Below, piece by piece: positions 15,746 to 24,215 of a stretch of DNA of 64,000 bases (its first letter is position 1; the number at the start of each line of letters is the position of its first letter). The notes under the pieces are model-generated. The model was not told where the DNA came from, did not search any database, and saw only the letters and a list, made by a program, of their open reading frames with translations. This DNA comes from Bradyrhizobium sp. CCBAU 51765. GTDB taxonomy: Bacteria > Pseudomonadota > Alphaproteobacteria > Rhizobiales > Xanthobacteraceae. The stretch lies in contig NZ_CP030038.1 of the NCBI RefSeq assembly GCF_015291725.1, forward strand, positions 5,321,001 to 5,385,000. The letters are read 5' to 3'. The position numbers were made by a program, and so were the translations under genes.

Positions 15746-17983
15746 ATGGACCAAACAGTACATTCAGACGACGCCCTGACGCGGGCGGCCTCGAGCCTGC
15801 GCCGCACCCGGATCACCGAGGGCAGACCATTCCCACTCGGCGCCACCTGGGATGGGCTCGGCGTCAATTTCGCGCTGTTTTCGGCCCACGCCACCAAGGT
15901 TGAGCTCTGCCTGTTCGACGACACCGGTGAAACCGAACTCGAGCGCATCGAGCTTCCCGAATATACCGACGAAGTCTGGCACGGCTATCTGCCCTCCGCC
16001 CGCCCCGGCACCGTCTACGGCTACCGCGTCCATGGCCCTTACGAACCCGACGCCGGCCACCGCTTCAATCCCAACAAGCTCGTGCTCGATCCCTACGCCA
16101 GGCAGCTGGTCGGCCAGCTCCGCTGGGGACCGGAGCTGTTCGGCTACCGGCTCGACCATGCCGACAAGGATCTCGCCTACGACGAACGCGACAGCGCGCC
16201 CTTGATGCAGAAATGCCGCGTGATCGACCCCGCCTTCACCTGGGGCGCATCGCGCAAGCCCGAAGTGCCTTGGGAGCGGACGATCGTCTACGAGATGCAT
16301 GTGAAGGGCTTTACCCAGCTGCATCCGCTGGTGCCGGAAGGTGACCGCGGCACGTTCTCGGGCCTGGCACATTCCGAAGTCCCGGCTTACTTGCGCTCGC
16401 TCGGCATCACCAGCGCCGAGTTGCTGCCGATCCATGCCTTCGTCGACGACAGCTATCTGGTCGAGAAAGGCCTGCGCAACTACTGGGGCTACAATTCCAT
16501 CGCCTTCTTCGCGCCTGATCCGCGTTACCTCAAGGCGCCGTCCGCGAACGAGTTCAAGGCCATGGTGAACCAGTTTCACGCCCATGGCATCGAGATCATT
16601 CTCGATGTCGTCTACAATCACACCGCGGAAGGCAACGAGCTCGGCCCGACCCTGTCGTTCAAGGGCATCGACAACGCCAGCTACTATCGCCTGCTGCCGG
16701 ACAAGAAGCGCTACTACATCAACGACACCGGCACCGGGAACACCGTCAATCTTTCGCATCAGCGCGTGCTTCAGCTCGTCGCCGATTCCCTGCGCTACTG
16801 GGCGACCGAGATGCGGGTCGACGGCTTCCGTTTCGACCTCGCCACCATTCTGGCGCGCGAACCCTATGGGTTCGACGAGGGCGGCGGCTTCCTCGACGCC
16901 TGCCGCCAGGATCCCGTGCTCTCCAGCGTCAAGCTGATCGCAGAGCCCTGGGATATCGGGCCCGGAGGCTACCAGGTCGGTCAGTTTCCGCCTGGTTGGG
17001 CCGAGTGGAACGACAAGTTCAGGGACACGGTGCGCGCCTTCTGGAAAGGCGATCCGGGCACGCTGGCCGACTTTGCCAAGCGCGTATCGGGATCCGGCGA
17101 CCTCTTCAACAAGCGCGGGCGGCGGCCCTGGGCCAGCGTCAATTTCGTCACGGCCCATGACGGCTTCAACCTGAACGATCTCGTCTCCTACAACGACAAG
17201 CACAACGAGGCGAATGGCGAGGACAATCGCGACGGTCACAGCAACAACCATTCCTGGAATTGTGGCGCCGAGGGGCCGACCGACCACCCGGAGATCATCG
17301 GCTTGCGCGAGCGCCAGAAGCGGAATCTGCTGGCGACGATGCTGCTCTCCCACGGCACCCCGATGCTGCTCGCCGGCGACGAGTTCGGCCACACCCAGAA
17401 TGGCAACAACAACGCCTACGCCCAGGACAACGAAACCACCTGGCTCGACTGGATGGGTATCACCGCGAACGGCCGCAGCCTTCGCGAATTCGCCCGCAAG
17501 CTGATTGCGACTCGCAAGGCTTTTCCGATCCTCTACCGCAGCCGCTTCCTGGTCGGCTCGCACAACGAGGAACTCGACGTCAAGGACGTGACCTGGCTGT
17601 CGCCATCCGGCGAGGAGATGACGACCGAGCAATGGCAGGATGGCAATGCCAAATGCTTCGGGATGCTGCTCGACGGACGCGCGCAGGAGACCGGGATCAA
17701 GCGTCGGGGCTCGGATGCGACCATGCTGCTGGTCTACAACGCCCATCATGACGTCGTGAACTTCACCCTGCCGGAGGTCACCGACGGGCGCAGCTGGCTG
17801 GGCCTGATCGACACCAATCGGCCTGACGCGCCCATGGCCGAGTTCGAGTTCGGGCACGCCTACGCGGTGACCGGGCGATCCCTGCTGATGTTGGGTCTTG
17901 CCAACGATAACATCGCGACGCGCCGCCTGCGGCAGGGTCTCGGCGCCCTGCTGGACATCGCCGACACACCTCTGCCGGGCTAA
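15746..17983 (+). CDS. glgX: glycogen debranching enzyme GlgX
   Basis: GH13_11 debranching enzyme of 745 residues, acting on alpha-1,6 branches of glycogen or limit dextrin. The N-terminal CBM48 domain starts at RPFPLGATWDGLGVNFALFS. Catalytic regions are DVVYNHTAEG, GFRFDLATILARE (Asp nucleophile), LIAEPWDIG (acid Glu) and FVTAHDGFN. It is somewhat longer than the E. coli enzyme, as in other rhizobia. A GGAAGG ribosome binding site precedes the ATG. The stop codon TAA is the first part of a dispersed repeat that starts at 17982. Confidence 0.95.
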   Translation: MDQTVHSDDALTRAASSLRRTRITEGRPFPLGATWDGLGVNFALFSAHATKVELCLFDDTGETELERIELPEYTDEVWHGYLPSARPGTVYGYRVHGPYEPDAGHRFNPNKLVLDPYARQLVGQLRWGPELFGYRLDHADKDLAYDERDSAPLMQKCRVIDPAFTWGASRKPEVPWERTIVYEMHVKGFTQLHPLVPEGDRGTFSGLAHSEVPAYLRSLGITSAELLPIHAFVDDSYLVEKGLRNYWGYNSIAFFAPDPRYLKAPSANEFKAMVNQFHAHGIEIILDVVYNHTAEGNELGPTLSFKGIDNASYYRLLPDKKRYYINDTGTGNTVNLSHQRVLQLVADSLRYWATEMRVDGFRFDLATILAREPYGFDEGGGFLDACRQDPVLSSVKLIAEPWDIGPGGYQVGQFPPGWAEWNDKFRDTVRAFWKGDPGTLADFAKRVSGSGDLFNKRGRRPWASVNFVTAHDGFNLNDLVSYNDKHNEANGEDNRDGHSNNHSWNCGAEGPTDHPEIIGLRERQKRNLLATMLLSHGTPMLLAGDEFGHTQNGNNNAYAQDNETTWLDWMGITANGRSLREFARKLIATRKAFPILYRSRFLVGSHNEELDVKDVTWLSPSGEEMTTEQWQDGNAKCFGMLLDGRAQETGIKRRGSDATMLLVYNAHHDVVNFTLPEVTDGRSWLGLIDTNRPDAPMAEFEFGHAYAVTGRSLLMLGLANDNIATRRLRQGLGALLDIADTPLPG

Positions 17984-18083
17984 AGCGCGATGCGATGAGG
18001 ATGAATCGTCATCACGCTTCAGGTTGTTGTTCAAGCTTGATCTTTTCGGAAAACCGCTGCGCACTTTTCCGGATCATGCTTTA
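17982..18083. repeat. dispersed double-hairpin repeat, copy 1
   Basis: A roughly 100-bp element of two consecutive hairpins. The first pairs AAGCGCGATG with CATCACGCTT; the second pairs the TTTTCGGAAAA region with CTTTTCCGGATCATGCTTT. Copies 2 and 3 lie at 34207-34309 and 35956-36056. This copy directly abuts glgX and its first bases complete the glgX TAA stop. Such elements may act as bidirectional transcription ends or mRNA stabilisers. Confidence 0.85.
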
Positions 18084-18215
18084 GACTGTCGTCCGCAGCC
18101 CGCCAAGAACTGCGGGATGCCGGGACCAGGCATGGTGAGGCCTCCGAGGCGGGAGACTGATCAAGTTGGAACACCCGGTCACGGGCCGCGTTCATTGTCG
18201 ACATTGGAGGTTTCG

Positions 18216-18449
18216 ATGAGACCTTTGTTGATAGCTGCCGCCGCGCTGTCGATCCTGACGAGCTTCGGCTTTTCGACCGCCGCGGTGGCGCAAGACCGCT
18301 ACTGCCTCCAGGGCCGGATCTGGGGCTATCCGGGCAACTGCCAGTTCGCCAGTTACGCCCAGTGCATGGCAACCGCGTCGGGAACGAACGCCTATTGCGG
18401 CATCAATCCCCGCTACGCCTATGCGCGCCGTTACAGAGGATACCGGTGA
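18216..18449 (+). CDS. DUF3551 small secreted protein
   Basis: A 77-residue protein with a clear signal peptide (MRPLLIAAAALSILTSFGFS, cleavage after AVA near residue 26) and a mature part with Cys residues in the pattern YCLQG, GNCQF, QCMA and YCGINPRYA. This is the DUF3551 pattern, abundant in Bradyrhizobium and Rhodopseudomonas. Function is unknown; four Cys suggest two disulfides in the periplasm. The start is supported by GGAGG six bases upstream. Confidence 0.8.
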   Translation: MRPLLIAAAALSILTSFGFSTAAVAQDRYCLQGRIWGYPGNCQFASYAQCMATASGTNAYCGINPRYAYARRYRGYR

Positions 18450-18485
18450 TCAGCCTGACGTCCAGGCTGGCAAGCGGAGGCGGTT

Positions 18486-19496
18486 TTGCCTGATCGTGGC
18501 GCCGAGCCGGGCGGCACAATGGCAGCAGAGCTTCCGCTCACCGCCGTCGTCTTCTCCGGCGGCCTCGGCCTCGGTGCGTATCATGCCGGTGTGTTTGAAG
18601 CGCTCAGCTCTCTTCGATCACCGATCGACTGGGTGACCGGTTCATCGGCTGGTGCCATCACGGCGGCACTGATCGCGGGAAGCCCGAGCGGCGATCGGCT
18701 GCGTAACCTGCGGAGCTACTGGCATGGGACGGATCGCGCGCCTGCGCTACCGAACGCCAGCCGCCATCTCTTCGCCTGGTTCAGCTCGATCAATACCCGC
18801 CTCCTCGGTCATGCCGGTTTCTTCCATCCCCGCCTCCCGATCCCGGCATCTCACTTCGGCGGCCTCTACGATCTCGCCCCGACCCGCGAACGCCTTCAGC
18901 AGCTGATCGATTTCGGACGCCTGAACGGCGGCGATCCGCGCATCACGATCTGCGCCACGGACCTCGAAAGCGGCGATGCCGTGCTGTTCGACTCGTCGTC
19001 GCAGCGGATCGAAATGGACCATATCCTGGCCAGTTGCGGATTCCTTCCCGAGTTCGCGCCGGTGCAGATCGCCGGCCGGTGGCTCGGCGATGGCGGGTTC
19101 GCGCTGAACGCGCCTTTCGACCCGATCCTGGAAACTGCGGGCCCGCTCCGCCTGTATGTCATCGATCTCTTTCCGCGCGACGGCAAGGTCCCGGACGGGC
19201 TCGAGGCCGCGGCCGAACGCAAGAGCGACCTGACCTTCGGCAACCAGACCTTCCAGCGCCTTGGCTACGCCCTGGAAGCCCGTCAGCTCCGCGCCGAGCT
19301 TCAGGACCTCGACTACGACGACGAGGTCTATCTCCTGAGCTACCGCCCGGGCCGCGAGGAAGCTGGCCCCGAAAAATCGTTCGATCTGTCGGAAGCGGCC
19401 ATGGCGCAGCGCTGGCGGGCCGGCTTTCTGGACATGCAATATGCCGCAAGCCTCGCCCCGATCCCGAACGGAATCTGCAGCGTGCGGCGGCCATAG
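18486..19496 (+). CDS. patatin-like phospholipase/acyl hydrolase
   Basis: Patatin-family Ser-Asp lipase of up to 336 residues. FSGGLGLGAYHAG gives the oxyanion loop, GSSAG contains the nucleophile Ser, and LGDGGF carries the catalytic Asp of the DGG motif. No signal peptide is seen, so it is probably cytosolic or a secretion-system substrate. Start is uncertain: TTG at 18486 or ATG at 18519, which trims 11 residues and looks more natural for the domain. It stands alone, 34 bp from the convergent TonB receptor gene. Confidence 0.85.
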   Translation: MPDRGAEPGGTMAAELPLTAVVFSGGLGLGAYHAGVFEALSSLRSPIDWVTGSSAGAITAALIAGSPSGDRLRNLRSYWHGTDRAPALPNASRHLFAWFSSINTRLLGHAGFFHPRLPIPASHFGGLYDLAPTRERLQQLIDFGRLNGGDPRITICATDLESGDAVLFDSSSQRIEMDHILASCGFLPEFAPVQIAGRWLGDGGFALNAPFDPILETAGPLRLYVIDLFPRDGKVPDGLEAAAERKSDLTFGNQTFQRLGYALEARQLRAELQDLDYDDEVYLLSYRPGREEAGPEKSFDLSEAAMAQRWRAGFLDMQYAASLAPIPNGICSVRRP

Positions 19497-19530
19497 CGAT
19501 GTCTCTCAATGGGCGGGGAGCGAGCTGCTC

Positions 19531-21843
19531 TTAGAACGTCCCCGCCACAGTAACCCTGAACGTCAGCGGCTCCACCGGGTGCAGCACGTAGTCCATCACG
19601 CCGTTCTGACAGACTGCCGTTGGCGCTGTGCCTGATGTGCAGAGATTGTAGAGCGAGTCGGTCTTGAGCAGCGACCCATAGGCATAGGTGATCTGGTTCG
19701 CCTTCGTGTTGAAGAGGTTGAGCACGTCGAGCTGGATGCGCCAACCATTGTCGATGCGATAGCCGAGGCGGCCATTGAAGAGGCTGGTCGCAGAGGAGCG
19801 GAACGCATTGTCTTCGGTCAGCGGGCTCGAGGCCAGATAGCGCCAACGCACGGTTCCGAACCAGCCGGTCTTCTCGCCCAGCGTGACGCCGGCTGATGCC
19901 ACCATCGCCGGTGCGTTCGGAATATAGTTGCCCGGGGCATTGCCGATCTGCGCCTCGGGATAGCCGGCAAGCGAGGCATAGACCTCCGCCTGCTCGCTGT
20001 CATAGCCGCGAAACCGCGCATGCGTCATTGCAAGATCGGCGTCGATGTCGATCCAGGACCTCGGCCGGTAATGGTTGGTCCACTCGAAGCCGTAGCGGCG
20101 GCTGGCGCGGGTTGCCGAGGTATCGCCGGCATCGCCGGAGAACAGGATCTCGGAATCCTGATCCAGGATGAAGAGGCTGAGCGAGGTGTCGAGGCCCGCA
20201 ACGATCCTGCTGCGGACGCCGACCTCCGCGCCTCTGGTGCGCACCAGCAGCGGCGACGGCGTGAGCCTTGTCGCGGGATCGGTCGGATCTTCGGTCGTGG
20301 TCGCGCCGCGCGCGTCGTTCGAATGCATGCCGTAGCCGGCACCGAGGAAGAATTCGGTCTTGTTGAACGGACCAAGCACCATCCTGAATTTGGGGCTGCC
20401 GAGCGCGGCGTCGGCGCGGCCGGAATTGGCGGTGTTGAACAGCGAGGTCACATCGGCGGCATAATAGTCGCCGCGCCAGCCCACGGTCGTCCTGAGCCAG
20501 TCGGTCCAACGCACCGTGTTTTCGGCATAGACCCCGACGCTGCCCTCGCCGACCTTGTCGCTGCGGACATTGGAGAGAAAGCTGCGCTGGAAAGTGTCGG
20601 TGAGCGCGAGGTCGATCGCATCATAACGCGATTGCAGGCCGACCGTGGTCTGCGTCGGCAAGCCCGCGAATGAACCGTTCAGCGTACGCGAGACGTTGGC
20701 GCCGGCCATCAGGCGGTCGTCGTGCTGGTGAAACTGGTCGCCGAGCACGGGATCGTCGAGGAAGTAAGTGAAGTTGTTGAAGAGGTCGAGCTGGCTCTTC
20801 ACCACATAGGCATTGGCCTTCCACGACCCGAGATCGTCGCTCTGCGCGATGCGGCCCGACAGTGCAAAACGGTTGGTGTTGCCGCCGTCGGTCGGATCCT
20901 CCGAGCCGAAGCGGTCGAGCAAGCCACCCGTGATCGCGCGCTGCGGCACCTGGTCGGTCGAATTCCACCTGTTGACGTAGGCCATGCCGGTGACGGACAG
21001 GCCGTCGGTCGCGGTGCCCTGACTGTAGCGCACGAGGCCGTTGAGCTTTCGCACATTGTCCGGATTGTCCCACGGGCCGTTGTATGTCCCAACTTCGCCG
21101 GCCACCAGCAGCGAACCGTCACCGACTTTTGCGGAGTCCATGCCGAGCAGGCGGCGATAGCCGAAACTGCCAACCGTCACCTGCGCGAGTCTCCTGGTGC
21201 GGTCGATCAGGCCGATATGAACGCTTCCGACCGAGGCGAAGTCGCCTTCGTCCGCGAAGTAAGGCCCCTTGCGCACGTCCATGGCGGCGATGGTTTCCGG
21301 GATCAGCCAGTTGAGATCGGCATAGCCCTGGCCGTGCGCGTGGGTGCGCATGTTGACGGGAACGCCGTCGACCGTGATCGCAAGATCCGTGCCGTGGTCG
21401 AGATTATAGCCGCGTAGGAAATACTGGTTGGCTTTGCCCTCGCCGGAATGCTGCGTCACGATCAGACCCGGGACGGCTTCGAGCACCTCACCCGGCCGCG
21501 CGACCGGGCGCGCGTTGATCTCATCGCGGGAGACGGTGATCTCGCTGGCCATGCCGGGCTCGCCCTTTGCACCCGAGCCGGCACTGCGCGCATCCGACTC
21601 CTGCGTCGGCGTCGGATGCAGGAAGATGCGGTGACCGGCCGCAGCCGGTCTGCCCGTGCGGCGCGATGCGGCCGGCCTCTTGCGCCCCGGCGTCTCGCTG
21701 CCACTGACCAGGACCGGCGGCAGTTCGCGTGAGGCGCTATTGCTCTGCGCAAAGGCGCGGCCATCATCCGCGAGCAGCGCCAGGGCCGAGAGTGCCGTCA
21801 GCGCGCCGCCGCGACGGCCGGGCTCAGACCGTCTCAATCGCAT
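19531..21843 (-). CDS. TonB-dependent outer-membrane receptor
   Basis: Outer-membrane beta-barrel receptor of 770 residues ending in VTVAGTF with the C-terminal Phe needed for BAM insertion. After the signal peptide (cleavage near AFAQS, residue 33) comes a Pro/Arg-rich linker to about residue 95, then the plug domain (EVLEAVPGLIVTQHSGEGKA; RGYNLDHGTDLAITVDGVPV) with the distinctive MRTHAHGQGYADLNWLIPET. The linker is unusually long. Substrate is not predictable; no ExbBD/TonB, siderophore or transporter genes are adjacent. Start is the GTG/ATG at 21843; a palindromic candidate operator lies about 90-120 bp upstream. Confidence 0.9.
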   Translation of the reverse strand: MRLRRSEPGRRGGALTALSALALLADDGRAFAQSNSASRELPPVLVSGSETPGRKRPAASRRTGRPAAAGHRIFLHPTPTQESDARSAGSGAKGEPGMASEITVSRDEINARPVARPGEVLEAVPGLIVTQHSGEGKANQYFLRGYNLDHGTDLAITVDGVPVNMRTHAHGQGYADLNWLIPETIAAMDVRKGPYFADEGDFASVGSVHIGLIDRTRRLAQVTVGSFGYRRLLGMDSAKVGDGSLLVAGEVGTYNGPWDNPDNVRKLNGLVRYSQGTATDGLSVTGMAYVNRWNSTDQVPQRAITGGLLDRFGSEDPTDGGNTNRFALSGRIAQSDDLGSWKANAYVVKSQLDLFNNFTYFLDDPVLGDQFHQHDDRLMAGANVSRTLNGSFAGLPTQTTVGLQSRYDAIDLALTDTFQRSFLSNVRSDKVGEGSVGVYAENTVRWTDWLRTTVGWRGDYYAADVTSLFNTANSGRADAALGSPKFRMVLGPFNKTEFFLGAGYGMHSNDARGATTTEDPTDPATRLTPSPLLVRTRGAEVGVRSRIVAGLDTSLSLFILDQDSEILFSGDAGDTSATRASRRYGFEWTNHYRPRSWIDIDADLAMTHARFRGYDSEQAEVYASLAGYPEAQIGNAPGNYIPNAPAMVASAGVTLGEKTGWFGTVRWRYLASSPLTEDNAFRSSATSLFNGRLGYRIDNGWRIQLDVLNLFNTKANQITYAYGSLLKTDSLYNLCTSGTAPTAVCQNGVMDYVLHPVEPLTFRVTVAGTF

Positions 21844-22333
21844 CGGAGCATTCCCAAACCTTCGTCGCGGCAGTCCCAGGCTCGACCGCCCGCAAATTCC
21901 GCCTCGCCACTCGCTCCATCAGCCCCGCCTTTACAGTATGACGTTTATCAAACTTTCTCATACTGACAAGAGCAAGAGCCGGACCACTTCGACCTCACGG
22001 CCGAACGCCGACGAGAACGGAAGCCAAATGGCTGCTCTCATGGAGGAATTCCGCGCCGGCCATTGACGACACCGGGGCGGGACGGAGCGCTTCTATTGGC
22101 AAGCTGATATCCACTCTGACGAGCAAGTTGACGGCTGGCAGGGGCTCACGGACATACCCGCCGCACCATCCGATCTGAGGATGGATTGCACGTTGATCCC
22201 GCAAGTGCCGGCCGCCTCCAGAACAGGTCCGTTTCAACGGTCGTGGAACCGGTCGCTGTGAAGTGGCTCACATGCGGACGGACAATCTGGATGTATTCGT
22301 CGAGCCGGGTGGAGATGGCAGACGGAGATGCGC
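21844..22333. other. 490-bp gap upstream of the TonB receptor
   Basis: No convincing gene. Short open frames exist here, the best being a 42-codon plus-strand frame at 21938-22066, but its start falls inside an inverted repeat and its composition (Ser/Thr/Lys-rich) is unlike the neighbours. The gap holds the inverted repeat at 21934-21965 and probably the receptor promoter. Confidence 0.6.
21934..21965. promoter_or_regulatory. inverted repeat upstream of TonB receptor
   Basis: Perfect 8-bp arms, CAGTATGA at 21934-21941 and TCATACTG at 21958-21965, with a 16-bp A+T-rich spacer, in an otherwise G+C-rich region. Centre-to-centre spacing is 24 bp. It is a candidate operator or metal-responsive site for the receptor gene that begins at 21843. 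It does not obviously match the Fur, Irr or RirA boxes I know. Confidence 0.45.
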
Positions 22334-22537
22334 ATGAAACCCCTCATGCTCTCGCTCATTGCAGCCATGCTTCTCGCTGGTGCGGCCAGCAACGTGTTCA
22401 GGTCGCATGCAGTGATCCCTTTCGGTCAGCACGGCATGGCATCCATTCAAGACATGCAGACAGGCCAGGCGAACAAGCTGCCCGAGCAGGAGCTGCAGGA
22501 CCGCTCCGTCCTGTTTGTGAAAGAGCCGGCTCAGTAG
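22334..22537 (+). CDS. small secreted hypothetical protein
   Basis: A 67-residue protein with a hydrophobic N-terminus (MKPLMLSLIAAMLLAGAASN) that looks like a signal peptide or anchor, then a short hydrophilic tail. CGGAG sits six bases before the ATG at 22334; an in-frame ATG at 22328 is less well placed. I do not recognise the family. It is convergent with the formate dehydrogenase gamma gene. Confidence 0.45.
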   Translation: MKPLMLSLIAAMLLAGAASNVFRSHAVIPFGQHGMASIQDMQTGQANKLPEQELQDRSVLFVKEPAQ

Positions 22538-22563
22538 GCTGAAGCGCCCACGTCGGACTCCGC

Positions 22564-23565
22564 CTATTCGGCCGCGGCCGTTGCGGGTCGCGGTTGTCCG
22601 TCGTTCGGTCCGGTTTGCGCCTTCTGCTCGTCGAGCCAGAGGCTATGGTGCTCGCGAGCCCAGTTGACGTCGACTTCGCCCGAGCCCATGGCCTCGAACG
22701 CGCCTTCCATGCCGATGGTGCCGATATAGATGTGCCCGATCATCGCCGCGACAAACAGGACCGCGACGATGGAGTGGACGATCTGGGCCATTTGCATGCC
22801 CTCGATCCCCGTGCCGTAGAACGGGAACATCAGCGCATAGCCGGACGCTGCGACGAGTCCGCCGCCGATCACGACGATCCAGTAGATCATCTTCTGGCCG
22901 CCGTTGAAGCGGTAGGCCGGCGGATGGTCATGTCCGATCAGCCCGCCGCCGCGCTTCGCCCATTCGATATCCACCTTGTTCGGGATATTGCCGCCGATCC
23001 ACATCAGGAAAATCAGGACGACGCCGAGAGTGAACGGGAAGCTGAGATAATTGTGCGCGTACTTGGCCCATTGCGACCATTCCGAGAACGCCTCGAAACC
23101 GATCAGCGGCAGCAGCAATGGCCGGCCAAAGGTGATGTTCAGCCCGGAAATGGCGAGCACGATGAAGCAGGTCGCCGTCAGCCAGTGCACGAAGCGCTCG
23201 AAGGCGTTGAAGCGCACGATGGTGCGGCCGGACCGGCCAGCTTCGAGACGCACCATCCCGACGGTCAGATAGAAGATCACGATGACCGCGATCATGCCGA
23301 GGATGGCGACGCCGCCGATCCAGGGCAGCGTCACATTGCGGAATTCCCGCCATTCCCGTCCCTGCGGCTGCTCGAGAACGCCGGAGCGCTGATCGGGAAT
23401 GCTGACGCGGCCCTGAATCCGGTTGAGCTCCTGCAGAAGCTGCTGCTCCTTGACCGAGCTTGCGGTCGGGTTGACCTGCTGAGCACTCGCGGGCACCGCC
23501 GTCACCAAAAGAAGCAGCGCCCAGGCGCCGAACGCCAGACGAATGAACCTTCCAAACGACGCCAT
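22564..23565 (-). CDS. formate dehydrogenase gamma subunit (cytochrome b)
   Basis: Membrane cytochrome b subunit of 333 residues. It starts with a signal-like segment (ALLLLVTAVPASA), then a periplasmic region and four to five transmembrane helices with haem-ligand candidates in ERFVHWLTATCF and YAHNYLSFPFTLGV and near QIVHSIVAVLFVAAMIGHIYIG. It passes electrons from the beta subunit to quinone. The ATG at 23565 has GGAGG five bases upstream; the frame continues upstream without support. It is the last gene of the operon. Confidence 0.9.
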   Translation of the reverse strand: MASFGRFIRLAFGAWALLLLVTAVPASAQQVNPTASSVKEQQLLQELNRIQGRVSIPDQRSGVLEQPQGREWREFRNVTLPWIGGVAILGMIAVIVIFYLTVGMVRLEAGRSGRTIVRFNAFERFVHWLTATCFIVLAISGLNITFGRPLLLPLIGFEAFSEWSQWAKYAHNYLSFPFTLGVVLIFLMWIGGNIPNKVDIEWAKRGGGLIGHDHPPAYRFNGGQKMIYWIVVIGGGLVAASGYALMFPFYGTGIEGMQMAQIVHSIVAVLFVAAMIGHIYIGTIGMEGAFEAMGSGEVDVNWAREHHSLWLDEQKAQTGPNDGQPRPATAAAE

Positions 23566-23605
23566 CACGTCCTCCCCGGTCTTGCGCGCCCTTCGGCTAC
23601 CCACG

Positions 23606-24202
23606 TCAGGACTCGATTGTCTCGCGATATGCGGTCTTCCAGCCCCATGCGCCCGAGCCATAGCCGCGCTTCATGACGCGCTCCCTGTAGATCTGCGCAA
23701 TGATCTCGCCGTCGCCCGCAAGCAACGACTTGGTCGAGCACATTTCGGCACACAGCGGCAGCTTGCCCTCGGCCAGCCGGTTCGCACCGTATTTCTCGTA
23801 TTCCTCCTTGCTGCCGTCGGCTTCCGGGCCGCCGGCGCAATAGGTGCATTTGTCCATCTTCCCGCGCGAGCCGAAGTTGCCGACTTTCGGGTATTGCGGC
23901 GCGCCGAACGGGCAGGCGTAGAAGCAATAGCCGCAACCGATGCAGAGGTCCTTGGAGTGCAGCACCACGGCATCGGCCGTGGTGTAGAAGCAGTTCACCG
24001 GGCACACCGCCGCACAGGGCGCGTCCGTGCAATGCATGCAGGCCATCGAGATCGAGCGCTCGCCCGGCTTGCCGTCGTTGATGGTGACGACGCGCCGGCG
24101 GTTGATGCCCCAAGGCACCTCGTGCTCGTTCTTGCAGGCGGTGACGCAGGCGTTGCACTCGATGCAGCGATCAGCGTCGCAGAGAAACTTCATCCGAGCC
24201 AT
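23606..24202 (-). CDS. fdh3B: formate dehydrogenase FDH3-type beta subunit (4x[4Fe-4S])
   Basis: Ferredoxin-type electron-transfer subunit of 198 residues with four cysteine clusters: CDADRCIECNACVTACKNEH, CMHCTDAPCAAVC, CIGCGYCFYACPFG and a CTYC...CAEMC set. It lacks the C-terminal membrane helix of FdnH/FdoH, which fits the shorter FDH3 type. It connects the molybdopterin subunit to the cytochrome b subunit on the periplasmic side, probably carried through Tat with the alpha subunit. Lies 13 bp after the alpha gene. Confidence 0.93.
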   Translation of the reverse strand: MARMKFLCDADRCIECNACVTACKNEHEVPWGINRRRVVTINDGKPGERSISMACMHCTDAPCAAVCPVNCFYTTADAVVLHSKDLCIGCGYCFYACPFGAPQYPKVGNFGSRGKMDKCTYCAGGPEADGSKEEYEKYGANRLAEGKLPLCAEMCSTKSLLAGDGEIIAQIYRERVMKRGYGSGAWGWKTAYRETIES

Positions 24203-24215
24203 GTGCGTGCTCCTC

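Noticed and set aside
15764..18064. 766-codon minus-strand open frame
   Set aside because: Antisense to glgX, whose GH13 motifs are complete in the plus direction.
21938..22066. 42-codon protein upstream of the TonB receptor
   Set aside because: Its start is inside the inverted repeat, there is no ribosome binding site, and its composition is unlike the neighbours.
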